NCBI GenBank assembly: GCA_035549075.1
Contig: DASZRT010000151.1
Location: 52,620-116,619, forward strand
Direction of reading: 5' to 3'
Origin: DASZFV01 sp035549075
GTDB taxonomy: Bacteria > Myxococcota_A > Polyangia > Fen-1088
DNA: 64,000 nucleotides
In this document: piece by piece, positions 23,727 through 32,420 of the stretch
How positions within the stretch are numbered: the first letter of the stretch is position 1
Layout of the letters: each line of letters begins with the position of its first letter
Translations under genes and position numbers: made by a program
The notes under the pieces: model-generated
The model's database searches: none
What the model was told of the DNA's origin: nothing
Seen by the model: only the letters and a program-made list of their open reading frames with translations

Positions 23727-24833
23727 ATGAGAGTCCGTCCGTCGAGCTTCCTCGCGCACCCGCTTCCGCTCTTGCTCGCGCTCCCGCTGGTCATCTTCGA
23801 GGCGGGCTGCCACAAGTCGTCGGCCGAGGCGGCGCCGACCGAGGCCAAGCCGGAGGCCTCGGCGCCGGTCGCCGTCAAGGCGTTCGAGGTCCGCGAGCTC
23901 AAGGTGCCGCGCACGCTCACGCTCTCGGGCTCGCTCATCGGCTCGGAGGAGGCCAAGGTCGCCGCGGGCGCCGCGGGCAAGGTGCTCGCGACGTACGTCG
24001 AGCGCGGCGCGGTCGTCCACAAGGGCGCTTTGCTCGTGAAGCTCGACGCGCGCACGCTGGGCGCGCAGGCCGAGGAGGCGTCGGCGCAGGTCGAGTCGCT
24101 CAAGGCGCAAGCGGCGCAGGCGCAGCTCGACTGCGCGCGCACGCAGCAGATGTTCGACAAGGGCGCGATCTCGAAGGCCGAGTACGATCGTCAGCACACG
24201 GCCTGCACGACCTCGAAGTGGTCGGTGTCGGCGGCCGAGGCGCGCAAGACGCTCACGGCCGAGGCGCTGCGCGACACCGAGATCCGCGCGCCCTTCTCGG
24301 GGATGATCGTCGAGCGCTTCGTGAGCGCCGGTGAGTACGTGCAGCCGGCGACGCCCGTCGTCGAGCTCGTCGACGTCGACGCCCTCCGCGTCGAGCTCAC
24401 GGTGCCCGAAGCCGACGTCGCGCAGGTGCGTCAGGGCATGCCCATAGACTTCCACACGGCCGCCAACGACGACGGCCCCGCCTACCACGGCAAGATCCGC
24501 TACGTCGGCCCGTCGGTGCGCGAGAAGACGCGCGACGCCGTCGTCGAGGCCGCCGTCGAGAACCAGGGCCACGATCTGCGCCCCGGCATGTTCGTGCAGG
24601 CGCACCTCGCGCTCGGCGTGCAGTCGCTGCCGGCCGTGCCCGCGGCCGCCGTGCGCACCGAAGGCTCGCTCAAGCACGTGTTCGTCGTGCAGGACGGCCG
24701 GCTCGAGGATCGCCTCGTCCAGGTCGCCGACGTCGTCGACGGGCACGTGCCCGTCTTGAGCGGCCTCAAGGCCGGCGAGAAGATCGCCGCCGAGGCCACC
24801 CCCGAGCTGCGCGACGGCGCGAAGGTGCAGTGA
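23727..24833 (+). CDS. RND efflux periplasmic adaptor (membrane fusion protein)
   Basis: The adaptor subunit of a tripartite pump, about 368 residues, with a lipobox (LVIFEAGC) after a hydrophobic signal. The lipoyl half-motifs GKVLATYVERGAVVHKG and DTEIRAPFSGMIVERFVSAG flank an alpha-hairpin (about 90-160), followed by beta-barrel and membrane-proximal domains (GMFVQAHLALG). It links the inner-membrane permease to the outer-membrane channel. ATG 23727 has GAGG six bases upstream; ATG 23715 in the same frame is the alternative. First gene of a three-gene operon (7-bp gap to the permease). Confidence 0.92.
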   Translation: MRVRPSSFLAHPLPLLLALPLVIFEAGCHKSSAEAAPTEAKPEASAPVAVKAFEVRELKVPRTLTLSGSLIGSEEAKVAAGAAGKVLATYVERGAVVHKGALLVKLDARTLGAQAEEASAQVESLKAQAAQAQLDCARTQQMFDKGAISKAEYDRQHTACTTSKWSVSAAEARKTLTAEALRDTEIRAPFSGMIVERFVSAGEYVQPATPVVELVDVDALRVELTVPEADVAQVRQGMPIDFHTAANDDGPAYHGKIRYVGPSVREKTRDAVVEAAVENQGHDLRPGMFVQAHLALGVQSLPAVPAAAVRTEGSLKHVFVVQDGRLEDRLVQVADVVDGHVPVLSGLKAGEKIAAEATPELRDGAKVQ

Positions 24834-24840
24834 GGCCGCC

Positions 24841-27800
24841 ATGCAGTGGCTCGCATCGATCTCCGTTCGCCGCCCCGTCTTCGCGACGGTGATGATCCTG
24901 ACGATCCTCGTCGTCGGCATCGTCGGCTACAAGCAGCTCAACGTCGACCGCTTCCCCAACGTCGACTTCCCCATCATCTCGATCATCACGACGCTCCCCG
25001 GCGCCGCGCCCGAGGAGGTCGAGACCGAGCTCACCGACAAGATCGAGGAGGCCGTCAACACGCTGGGCGGCATCGAGGAGCTCCGCTCGACCTCGACGGA
25101 GGGCGTCTCGCAGGTCTTCGTGACGTTCACGCTCGACAAGAACGTCGACACGGCCGCGCAGGACGTGCGTGACCACGTGAGCCTCGTGCTGCCCGACCTG
25201 CCCGAGGGCACGAAGCCGCCCGTCATCAGCAAGCTCGACCCCGACGCCGCGCCCGTGCTCTTCATCGCCATGGAGTCGAAGATGGCGAACCGCGAGCTCA
25301 CCGAGCTCGCCGATCACGAGGTGCGCCAAGCGCTCGAGAGCATCGAGGGCGTCGGTCAGGTCACGATCGTCGGCGGCCGCAAGCGGCAGGTCCAGGTGTT
25401 CGTCGACCCCGTGAAGATGCGCGCCGCGGGCATCTCGGCGACCGAGGTCCAGCGCGCCATCGTCTCGCAGAACGTCACGATCCCGGGCGGCGCGATCGAG
25501 ACCGGCCCGCAGCGCCTCACGTTCCGCGTGCGCGGCCGCATCCAGAACGTCGCGGGCGTCGGCGACGTCATCATCCGCAACGTCGACAACCACCCGATCC
25601 TCGTGCGCGACGTCGCGACCGTCGTCGACGGCGAGGAGGAGGCCGAGACCGCGGCGAGGGTCAACGGCGTGCAGTCCGTCGTCCTGTCGATCCGCAAGCA
25701 GTCGGGCGAGAACAGCGTCGCCGTCGTCGACGCGCTCCGCGAGCGCATGAAGGAGCTCGAGAAGACGCTGCCCAACGACACCCACCTGCGCGTCATCCGT
25801 GACAACACCGAATCGACGCGCACGTCGGTCGACGCCGTGCGCGAGCACCTCATCTTAGGCGCGATCTTCGCGTCGCTCGTCGTCCTCGTGTTCCTCGGCC
25901 ACTTCCGCAGCACGATCATCGCGGCGCTCGCGATCCCGACGTCGATCATCGGCACGTTCATGGCGATGTGGCTCATGGGCTTCACGCTCAACGTCATCAC
26001 GCTGCTCGCGCTCGCGCTCGCCGTCGGCATCGTCATCGACGACGCCATCGTCGTGCTCGAGAACATCTTCCGTTTCATCGAAGAGAAGCGCATCCGCCCC
26101 ATGCCGGCCGCGATCTACGCGACCAAGGAGATCGGCCTCGCCGTCCTCGCGACGACGCTGTCGCTGCTGGCCGTCTTCCTGCCCGTCGCGTTCATGAACA
26201 GCATCCCGGGCCGCTTCCTGCGCAGCTTCGGCCTCACGATGGGCGCCGCCATCGCGATCTCGCTGTTCGTGAGCTTCACGCTCACGCCCATGCTCGCGTC
26301 GCGCTGGCTGCGCGTGAAGACGGGCGCCGACGGCCACCACGACAAGGGCCCATTCGAACGGCTCGTCGACGTGTTCTACCGGCCCATCGAGCGCCTCTAC
26401 ATGAAGGTGCTCGGCTACGTCATCGACCGCCGCTGGATCGTCGTCGTCGCGTCGATCGCGACGCTGGGATCCTGCTTCCCGCTCGTCCAGAAGGTGCCGA
26501 AGGGCTTCATCCCCAAGAACGACGAGGCGCAGTTCGAGATCACGATCCGCACGCCCGAGGGCACGAGCCTCGCGTCGACCGAGCTCACCGCCGAGCGCGT
26601 CGCGCGCGAGGTGCGCGAATGGCCCGAGGTCACGGCCACGAACGTCACGATCGGCGACAACGCCACGAAGACGCCCAACCTCGCGTCGGTCTTCGTGCGC
26701 CTCGTGCCGCCCGACCAGCGCAAGCTCACGCAGGATCAGCTGCAGGACAAGGCGCGCAAGGAGATCGTCACCAAGCTCCCGAAGGACTGGCGCGTCTCGG
26801 TGCTCGCCGTCGCGGCCTTCGGCGGCGGCGCGTTCAGCACGGCGACGGTCCAGTACGTCTTGACGGGCCCGTCGCTCGAGAAGCTCGGCGAGTACGCCGA
26901 CGCGATCTCGAAGAAGCTCAAAGCGGTGCCGGGCGCCGTCGACGTCGACACGTCGATGATCACGGGCAACCCCGAGGTCGTCGCCGTCGTGAACCGGCGC
27001 AAGGCCGCCGACCTCGGCGTCAACGTCCTCGACGTGTCGGCCGCGGGGCAGATCCTCGTCGGCGGCCTCAAGGTCTCGCGCTACGAGGAGAAGGGCCGCG
27101 AGTACGACATCCTCGTGCGTGCCGAGGACAAGTTCCGCTCGAGCCCCGAGGCGCTGTCGCTGCTCACCGTGCCCTCGTCGAAGCTCGGCACCGTGCCGCT
27201 GCTCGACGTCGTCGACCTCAAGCGCGACGAGAGCCCGTCGAAGATCGACCGCATCGCGCGCCAGCGCCAGGTGACCTTCCTCGCCAACACGACGCCCGGC
27301 GTCGGCGCCGGCGAGGTCGGCTCGGCGCTCGAGAAGATCGTCGCCGACATGCACCTGCCGGCCGAATACCGCTTCGCGCCGTTCGGTCAGTCGAAGGAGC
27401 TCAAGCGCACGGGCGGCGCCTTCATCCTGGCCTTCGGCATGGCCTTCATCTTCATGTACCTCATCCTCGCGGCGCAGTTCGAGTCGTGGCTCCACCCCAT
27501 CACGATCCTGCTGGCGCTGCCGCTCACGGTGCCGTTCGCGCTCTTGTCGCTGCTGATCTTCGGGCAGGCGCTCGACATCTTCACGATGCTGGGCATTCTG
27601 GTGCTCTTTGGGGTTGTCAAAAAGAACTCCATCCTTCAGATCGACCACATCAATCATTTGAGAAAAGAGGGCATGAGCCGCCGCGACGCGATCCTCCACG
27701 GCAACCGAGACCGTCTCCGTCCGATCTTGATGACCACGCTGGCGTTCGTCGCCGGCATGGCGCCGCTCGTGACGTCGAAGGGCATCGGCGCCGAGTTCAA

Positions 27801-28038
27801 CCGCGCGACGGCCGGTCCCGTCGTCGGTGGGCAGATCCTGTCGTTGCTGCTGACGTTGCTCGCGACGCCGATCGCTTATTCGTTGTTTGATGACCTGTCG
27901 GGCTTCGTGCGGCGCAAGCTGGGCCTCAAGGACCGTCCCGACTCCGAGACGGGCGCGAGCGAAATCATGCCGCCGCCCGATGTGATCCCCAATGTCCATG
28001 ACGGCCACGCCGTCCGCACTGCCGAGGTGACTTCGTGA
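24841..28038 (+). CDS. RND efflux permease, HAE1/AcrB type
   Basis: A 1065-residue inner-membrane proton-driven pump of AcrB length. It begins WLASISVRRPVFATVMIL (helix 1), has two large periplasmic loops, and helix 4 contains VGIVIDDAIVVLENIFRF with the paired Asp residues of the proton relay. The second half repeats the topology (FIFMYLILAAQFESWLHP, LRPILMTTLAFVAGMAPL). HAE1 pumps expel hydrophobic drugs, detergents or secondary metabolites. It lies between adaptor and TolC-type genes, and its stop overlaps the next start (GTGA), so translation is coupled. Confidence 0.95.
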   Translation: MQWLASISVRRPVFATVMILTILVVGIVGYKQLNVDRFPNVDFPIISIITTLPGAAPEEVETELTDKIEEAVNTLGGIEELRSTSTEGVSQVFVTFTLDKNVDTAAQDVRDHVSLVLPDLPEGTKPPVISKLDPDAAPVLFIAMESKMANRELTELADHEVRQALESIEGVGQVTIVGGRKRQVQVFVDPVKMRAAGISATEVQRAIVSQNVTIPGGAIETGPQRLTFRVRGRIQNVAGVGDVIIRNVDNHPILVRDVATVVDGEEEAETAARVNGVQSVVLSIRKQSGENSVAVVDALRERMKELEKTLPNDTHLRVIRDNTESTRTSVDAVREHLILGAIFASLVVLVFLGHFRSTIIAALAIPTSIIGTFMAMWLMGFTLNVITLLALALAVGIVIDDAIVVLENIFRFIEEKRIRPMPAAIYATKEIGLAVLATTLSLLAVFLPVAFMNSIPGRFLRSFGLTMGAAIAISLFVSFTLTPMLASRWLRVKTGADGHHDKGPFERLVDVFYRPIERLYMKVLGYVIDRRWIVVVASIATLGSCFPLVQKVPKGFIPKNDEAQFEITIRTPEGTSLASTELTAERVAREVREWPEVTATNVTIGDNATKTPNLASVFVRLVPPDQRKLTQDQLQDKARKEIVTKLPKDWRVSVLAVAAFGGGAFSTATVQYVLTGPSLEKLGEYADAISKKLKAVPGAVDVDTSMITGNPEVVAVVNRRKAADLGVNVLDVSAAGQILVGGLKVSRYEEKGREYDILVRAEDKFRSSPEALSLLTVPSSKLGTVPLLDVVDLKRDESPSKIDRIARQRQVTFLANTTPGVGAGEVGSALEKIVADMHLPAEYRFAPFGQSKELKRTGGAFILAFGMAFIFMYLILAAQFESWLHPITILLALPLTVPFALLSLLIFGQALDIFTMLGILVLFGVVKKNSILQIDHINHLRKEGMSRRDAILHGNRDRLRPILMTTLAFVAGMAPLVTSKGIGAEFNRATAGPVVGGQILSLLLTLLATPIAYSLFDDLSGFVRRKLGLKDRPDSETGASEIMPPPDVIPNVHDGHAVRTAEVTS

Positions 28039-29333
28039 AGACCCTTCTCAAGACGACCGCTCTGGGTGTTTTTCTGGTGACCGCGCCGGCGTTGGCTCAG
28101 ACCGCGCCGAGCGACGGATCTGAGCTCTCGTTCGATCAAGCCCTGGCGCTCGCGCGCAAGAACAACCGCGCCGTCAAGGTCGATCGCGCGCAGCTCACCG
28201 CGGCGCAGACGGCGACAGAGACGGCATGGTCGTCGCTGCTGCCGACGATCGCGGCGCAGGGAAAGTACACGCGCAACTACAAGCAGGTGGAGTTCCCGGC
28301 GGGCACGTTCGGGCCGAAGGGGCTGCTCCTCCAGCCGACCAACCAGTTGGACGGAACGATCAGCGCGACGCTGCCGTTGATCGCGCCCGCGGCCTGGGCC
28401 GCGCTCAAGTCGGTGCAGGCCAACGTCGACTCGGCCGAGGCGAACTTCGCGGCGCAAGAGGCCGATCTGCTCGTCCAGGTGGCGCAGACGTACCTCGCCG
28501 CCGCGGGTACCGACGAGCTCGTCACGGCGCGCCAGTCGAGCCTGAGCGTCGCGCGCGCGACGCTCAAGGACGCGGAGGTGCGGCTGGCCGCGGGCTCGGT
28601 CACGAAGGTCGACGTCGACCGCGCCGAGGTCGCCGTCGTCCGCGCCGAGCAGGCGGAGCGCGAGGCGCTCACCGCGCGCGAGCGAACCTACCGCGGGCTC
28701 GGGACGCTCCTCCAGTCCAACGTCCAGAAGGTCAGCACGACTTTCCCGACGGCGCCCGCGCCGGACGCCAACGACGTCCAGACCGCGCTGCACCTCCGCC
28801 CCGAGTTCCGCGCGCTCGAGATGACGGCGCGCTCGGCCGATCAGGAAGCCAATGCGCGCGCTTGGCTCTGGGCGCCGAGCATCTCGGCCTTCGGCAACGC
28901 GCGCAAGTTCAACTACGACAACTTCGCGCTGGATCGCTACTCGTGGGCAGCCGGTGCTCAACTCGACTGGCTGCTGTTCGACGGCGGCTCGCGCGACGCG
29001 GCCCGACACCAGGCCAACGCGCGCGCCGCGGCGGCGCGCGAGCAGGCCTCCCTCTTCGGCGACACCGTGCGCGACGATCTCGCCAACACGTCGGCTGACC
29101 TGCGCACGAAACGCGAGGCCGTCAACGCCGCGCAGAAGTCGGCGGCGCTGTCGCAAGAGTCGCTCGACCTCATTCGCACGCAGTACACGGCGGGCACGGC
29201 GACGCAGCTCGACCTGCTGCAGGCGCAGGACGCCCTCGTGAGCGCGAACATCGCGCTCGTCCAGGCGCACTTCGACGTCGCGGCCGCGGACCTCGCGTTT
29301 CGCCACGCCGCGGGCACGTTCCCGCCTAAGTAG
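28035..29333 (+). CDS. TolC family outer-membrane efflux channel
   Basis: A 432-residue outer-membrane factor with a cleavable signal peptide (VFLVTAPALAQ). Two repeated halves carry long coiled-coil helices (FDQALALARKNNRAVKVDRA; EANARAWLWAPSISAFGN begins the second barrel part). The end region AGTATQLDLLQAQDALVSA is a hallmark of the TolC family. It provides the outer-membrane duct for the pump. GTG 28035 overlaps the permease stop by four bases. The operon ends here; the sirtuin gene begins 35 bp later. Confidence 0.92.
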   Translation: MKTLLKTTALGVFLVTAPALAQTAPSDGSELSFDQALALARKNNRAVKVDRAQLTAAQTATETAWSSLLPTIAAQGKYTRNYKQVEFPAGTFGPKGLLLQPTNQLDGTISATLPLIAPAAWAALKSVQANVDSAEANFAAQEADLLVQVAQTYLAAAGTDELVTARQSSLSVARATLKDAEVRLAAGSVTKVDVDRAEVAVVRAEQAEREALTARERTYRGLGTLLQSNVQKVSTTFPTAPAPDANDVQTALHLRPEFRALEMTARSADQEANARAWLWAPSISAFGNARKFNYDNFALDRYSWAAGAQLDWLLFDGGSRDAARHQANARAAAAREQASLFGDTVRDDLANTSADLRTKREAVNAAQKSAALSQESLDLIRTQYTAGTATQLDLLQAQDALVSANIALVQAHFDVAAADLAFRHAAGTFPPK

Positions 29334-29368
29334 AACGAGAGGCAACGGGGCACGACGGAGCGCTCATC

Positions 29369-30202
29369 GTGCCTCCCTCGCTGATAGCGCCCGAGCTCGC
29401 GCGCGCGATCCTCGCGAGCTCGGGGCCGATCGTTTTCCTCACGGGCGCCGGGGTCTCCGCCGAGAGCGGCGTCCCGACGTTCCGCGGGCCCGAGGGCTAC
29501 TGGCGCGTCGGATCGCGCAACTATCAGGCGACGGACCTCGCGACGGCCGAGGCCTTCGCGCGCATGCCCGACGAGGTCTGGCGCTGGTACCTCTACCGTC
29601 GCGGCGTGTGCCGCGCCGCCGAGCCGAACGCCGCGCACCTCGCGCTCGTCGAGGCCGAGCGGCGCTTCGGCGAGCGCTTCCTGCTCGTCACGCAGAACGT
29701 CGACGGGTTGCACGCGCGCGCCGGCAACACGGCCGCGCGCACGTACCGCATCCACGGCGATCTCGATCTGTGCCGCTGCGCCGACGGCTGCGCGCCGGCC
29801 GTGCGGCCCATGCCCGCTGCGATCGCGGTGGCGTGGGCCAAGGATCGCGTGCTCGACGACGACGCACGCGCCGCGCTCCACTGCGACTGCGGCGCGTGGC
29901 TGCGCCCGCACGTGCTGTGGTTCGACGAGGCGTACGACGAGCCGCTCTTTCGTTACCTCTCGGCGCGGCGCGCAGCCGGTGCGGCGGCCGCGCTCGTCGT
30001 CATCGGCACGAGTGGCGCGACCAACTTGCCCGCGCAGATGTGCGCGATCGTCGCCGCGCGCGCGGCGCCGCTCATCGTGGTCGATCCCGATCCAGCGGCC
30101 TACGGCGCCGTCGCGGGCCGAGGCACGCGCGGTGTCCAGATCGTCGGCGGCGCCTGCGCCACCGTCCCCCCGCTCGTCGACGCACTCCTCGCGGCCGCCT
30201 AA
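29369..30202 (+). CDS. SIR2 family NAD-dependent protein deacylase
   Basis: A sirtuin of 277 residues that removes acyl groups from lysine using NAD. Motifs in order are VFLTGAGVSAESGVPTFRG (NAD loop), YLYRR (Tyr-x-x-Arg), LVTQNVDGLHARAG, YRIHGDL with the catalytic His, zinc cysteines CRCADGC and CDCGAW, VLWFDEAYDE, and VVIGTSGATN. The Tyr-x-x-Arg pair is the class III (SIRT5/CobB) signature that binds acidic acyl chains such as succinyl, so desuccinylase or demalonylase activity is possible. GTG start. A conserved structured repeat begins 11 bp after the stop. Confidence 0.9.
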   Translation: MPPSLIAPELARAILASSGPIVFLTGAGVSAESGVPTFRGPEGYWRVGSRNYQATDLATAEAFARMPDEVWRWYLYRRGVCRAAEPNAAHLALVEAERRFGERFLLVTQNVDGLHARAGNTAARTYRIHGDLDLCRCADGCAPAVRPMPAAIAVAWAKDRVLDDDARAALHCDCGAWLRPHVLWFDEAYDEPLFRYLSARRAAGAAAALVVIGTSGATNLPAQMCAIVAARAAPLIVVDPDPAAYGAVAGRGTRGVQIVGGACATVPPLVDALLAAA

Positions 30203-30213
30203 CCACCTCTCAT

Positions 30214-30462
30214 CATCCGTCACCTCTCGCCGGAGGATCCTCCTTTTGTCGGGCGGCGGGCGCTCGCGGGAACGGGTCCTGCCGCTGCGGGGTCCTCCCC
30301 GCTGAGTCTTTTTCCCTCGTTCACCGTCGTGGTTCTGATGCTCTGATCAACCGGCAGCTGATCCCCATGGACTGCCTCGGGAAAAAGCCTCATCGGGGTC
30401 CCCCCCCTTCGCGTCACCCGTTCCCGCTCGCTTCCCGCCGCCGGCACGACGAACCCGATCCC
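30214..30462 (+). repeat. stop-proximal structured repeat, copy A
   Basis: This copy starts with a leader (tccgtcacctctcgcc) 13 nt after the sirtuin stop and is oriented with that gene. Order: outer stem gcgggaacgggt (30266-30277), inner arm gctgagtctttttccc (30301-30316), conserved apical gatccccatggact, inner return gggaaaaagcctcat (30379-30393), outer return acccgttcccgc (30416-30427), tail acgacgaacccgatc. It is the most diverged copy, yet both stems still pair because changes in one arm are matched in the other. It and copy B together fill the 552-bp space between two convergent genes; no protein-coding gene was recognised there. Confidence 0.75.
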
Positions 30463-30500
30463 GCCAAACTGGATGCGGCCATGACGGACCTAAATCGGGA

Positions 30501-30742
30501 CGATCGGGTCGTGTTGTCGGCGGGGTGTAGCCCGTGGAACGGGTGGCAGTGAGGGAAGGGGCCCGCTGAAGCTTTTTTTCGCGAGTCCATGGGGATCCGT
30601 CCGCTCGCAGCGACGAGCACGAGTCCCTCGAGGCCCGAAAAAAAGTTCAGTGGGAAGGGATCGCCGAGCTGACAGGACCCGTTCCGCGGGATGCACCCCG
30701 CCCTCACCCGGAGAACCGTCCGCAGGCGAGAGGTGACGGAAG
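30501..30742 (-). repeat. stop-proximal structured repeat, copy B
   Basis: This copy is read on the minus strand from 30742. Its leader (tccgtcacctctcgcc) begins 14 nt after the stop of the oxidoreductase gene. Inner stem arms are the plus-strand blocks ctgaagctttttttcg (30566-30581) and cgaaaaaaagttcag (30636-30650). The outer arms share ggaacgggt at both ends. From about 30571 to 30718 it is almost base-for-base identical to copy C 33 kb away, while its flanks differ. It faces copy A tail to tail, forming an even larger inverted repeat. Confidence 0.8.
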
Positions 30743-30754
30743 ACGAGAGCCTAG

Positions 30755-31399
30755 TTAGCGCACCAAGTGGACGTTGAACATGGGCGTTTGCAGCGCGCCC
30801 ATGAGGCGCACCCACAGGATCACGAACATCTCCTGGCCGCGCGCCGCCGAGAGATCGCCGAGATCGTGGACGGTCTTCCAGCCGAACCAGCCCTCGAGGA
30901 TCTCCTTCACCTTGCCCTTGGCGCCCGCGTCGTTGCCGCACAGGAATGCGTCGTGCGCGCCCGCGAGGAGCGACGGGTTCACCATGAGCTTGCAGTTCAT
31001 CGTGTTGAGCGCCTTGACGACCTTCGTCTCGGGCAGCGCGCGCTGGATCTGCTCGGCCAGCGAGTCGGTGTTGGCGACCGACAGCGACGGCGGCATGCCC
31101 TTCGAAAAGTCGAGCGGGTTCGTGACGTCGATCAGCACCTTACCGGCGAGGCCCTTCGCCGCCGCTTGCGTCGCCGGGAGCGCGCCCACGCCCGACGTGC
31201 AGTTGAACGCCAGCTCGCCGAAGGCCGCGGCGTCGGCGAAGGTGCCCTGCGAGGCCTTCGGGCCCGCCGCCTTCACCCACTCGGCCGCCTTCGCGTTGTC
31301 GGCGGTGCGCGAGCCCATCTTCACTTCGTGGCCGAGCTCCACGAGCTTCGTCGCGATGGTGTTCCCGACCATTCCCGTTCCGAGAACTGCGATTTTCAT
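30755..31399 (-). CDS. NADPH-dependent F420 reductase-like oxidoreductase
   Basis: A 214-residue Rossmann protein of the COG2085 type. The N-terminus MKIAVLGTGMVGNTIATKL is the dinucleotide-binding loop, and KMGSRTADN follows the second strand, where Ser/Arg suggest NADP(H) preference. VLIDVTNPLDFSKG and VVKALNTMNCKLM are shared with F420:NADPH oxidoreductases and related pyrroline-reductase-like proteins. The true acceptor is unknown; many bacterial members do not use F420. The gene converges on the sirtuin gene, with two inverted repeat copies between them. It diverges from the small secreted-protein gene at 31442. Confidence 0.8.
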   Translation of the reverse strand: MKIAVLGTGMVGNTIATKLVELGHEVKMGSRTADNAKAAEWVKAAGPKASQGTFADAAAFGELAFNCTSGVGALPATQAAAKGLAGKVLIDVTNPLDFSKGMPPSLSVANTDSLAEQIQRALPETKVVKALNTMNCKLMVNPSLLAGAHDAFLCGNDAGAKGKVKEILEGWFGWKTVHDLGDLSAARGQEMFVILWVRLMGALQTPMFNVHLVR

Positions 31400-31441
31400 G
31401 TGGCGCCTCCGTGCGCGACTCTAGCGCAGTAAGATGCCGGC

Positions 31442-31960
31442 ATGATCGTGAGCACCATGTCGATGTTGGGGGCGTGGTTGACGACGGCCGCCGCGCCCGC
31501 GCCCGGCAAGCTCGCGCCGGCGACGAGCCACGAGATGACCGACGCGATCGTCGCCGTCAACAAGGCGCTCGGCCTCGAGAGCTGGCCCGCCCAGGGGGTC
31601 AAGCCGTGCGTCGATCGCGGCGGGCAAGGCGTGCTCGCGAAGAACGTCACGGCCGACGACGCGCGCAAGTGCGCCGCCGCCGCCGTCGAGAAAGGCTTCC
31701 CCTCGCTCGGTCCGTCGTTCGCGCTCGCGATCCTCATGAGCGAGATCGGCCCCATCACGGTGATCGCGCTCGGCACCGGCGACGCCGCGGGCTGGGGCGC
31801 CTACTCGTGCGATCCGACGCGCACGTGCAAGCCGATGAAGATCAACCCCGACAACAAGTGGGGCAAGCGGCTCGACGAGCGGCGCGCGAAGGCGTGCGCG
31901 GATGCGACGACGGTGTGGCTACCGGCGGGCGCGAGAGTTTGCGACGCGGTCGCGAAGTGA
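31442..31960 (+). CDS. small cysteine-containing exported protein, unknown function
   Basis: A 172-residue protein with no recognised family. The N-terminus (MIVSTMSMLGAWLTTAAAPA) looks like a weak signal peptide. The rest carries six Cys (KPCVDRG, RKCAAA, YSCDPTRTC, KACAD, RVCDAV), suggesting disulfides in the periplasm or outside. A hydrophobic stretch ALAILMSEIGPITVIALG lies in the middle. It is flanked by the divergent oxidoreductase and the convergent MmcQ-like gene, so there is no operon context. Confidence 0.55.
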   Translation: MIVSTMSMLGAWLTTAAAPAPGKLAPATSHEMTDAIVAVNKALGLESWPAQGVKPCVDRGGQGVLAKNVTADDARKCAAAAVEKGFPSLGPSFALAILMSEIGPITVIALGTGDAAGWGAYSCDPTRTCKPMKINPDNKWGKRLDERRAKACADATTVWLPAGARVCDAVAK

Positions 31961-31963
31961 CGC

Positions 31964-32416
31964 TCAGCTCTCGAGCTGCTTGACGAGCTTCACGGGCGCG
32001 ATCGCGCGGTAGCTCTCTTCGATCCACGCTTCGAGCAAATCGAGCGGTGGTTTGTCGCCGGCGGCGAAGCGCGCCGTGACCCAGCCGCTCTTGCCGAGGC
32101 CGTAGCCCGTCGGCGACGCGAACGGGAGTGTCAGGGCGATGGACGCCGAGCGCGGCAGCTTCGCCGACAATCCGAAGCCGCCGTCGGTCGCCGATGTGCC
32201 CATGAAGACGAACACCTTCTTGTTCACCTTGACGACGCGATCGCCCCAGGGGAACTCTTCGACGGCGCCTGGCAGCGACAGCGCGTAGGCGCGCAGCTTC
32301 GCTTCGGCGTCACCGCCCGCGGGCACCTTCTTCGCGACGCGAGGCTTCGCTTTCGGCTTGGGCGTCTTCGATCTCGGGTTGGGCTTCGAAGACTTCGCCT
32401 TCACCTTCGTCGCCAT
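31964..32416 (-). CDS. MmcQ/YjbR family DNA-binding-fold protein
   Basis: A 150-residue protein. The first 35 residues are Lys/Pro/Ala-rich and basic (KPNPRSKTPKPKAK), followed by the MmcQ/YjbR domain: LRAYALSLPGAVEEFPWGD, KVFVFMG, SGWVTARF and LLEAWIEESYRAIAP. The family has a CyaY-like fold and is often annotated as DNA-binding, but its role is unknown. It begins 4 bp after the purL stop, so it is co-transcribed with purL; ATG 32416 is chosen for that reason. Confidence 0.8.
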   Translation of the reverse strand: MATKVKAKSSKPNPRSKTPKPKAKPRVAKKVPAGGDAEAKLRAYALSLPGAVEEFPWGDRVVKVNKKVFVFMGTSATDGGFGLSAKLPRSASIALTLPFASPTGYGLGKSGWVTARFAAGDKPPLDLLEAWIEESYRAIAPVKLVKQLES

Positions 32417-32420
32417 CGCG

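Noticed and set aside
30203..30754. Open frames across the inverted repeats that could encode a transposase or toxin.
   Set aside because: Frames are short, not conserved between copies, and no transposase motif is visible; copies are conserved as nucleic-acid structure instead.
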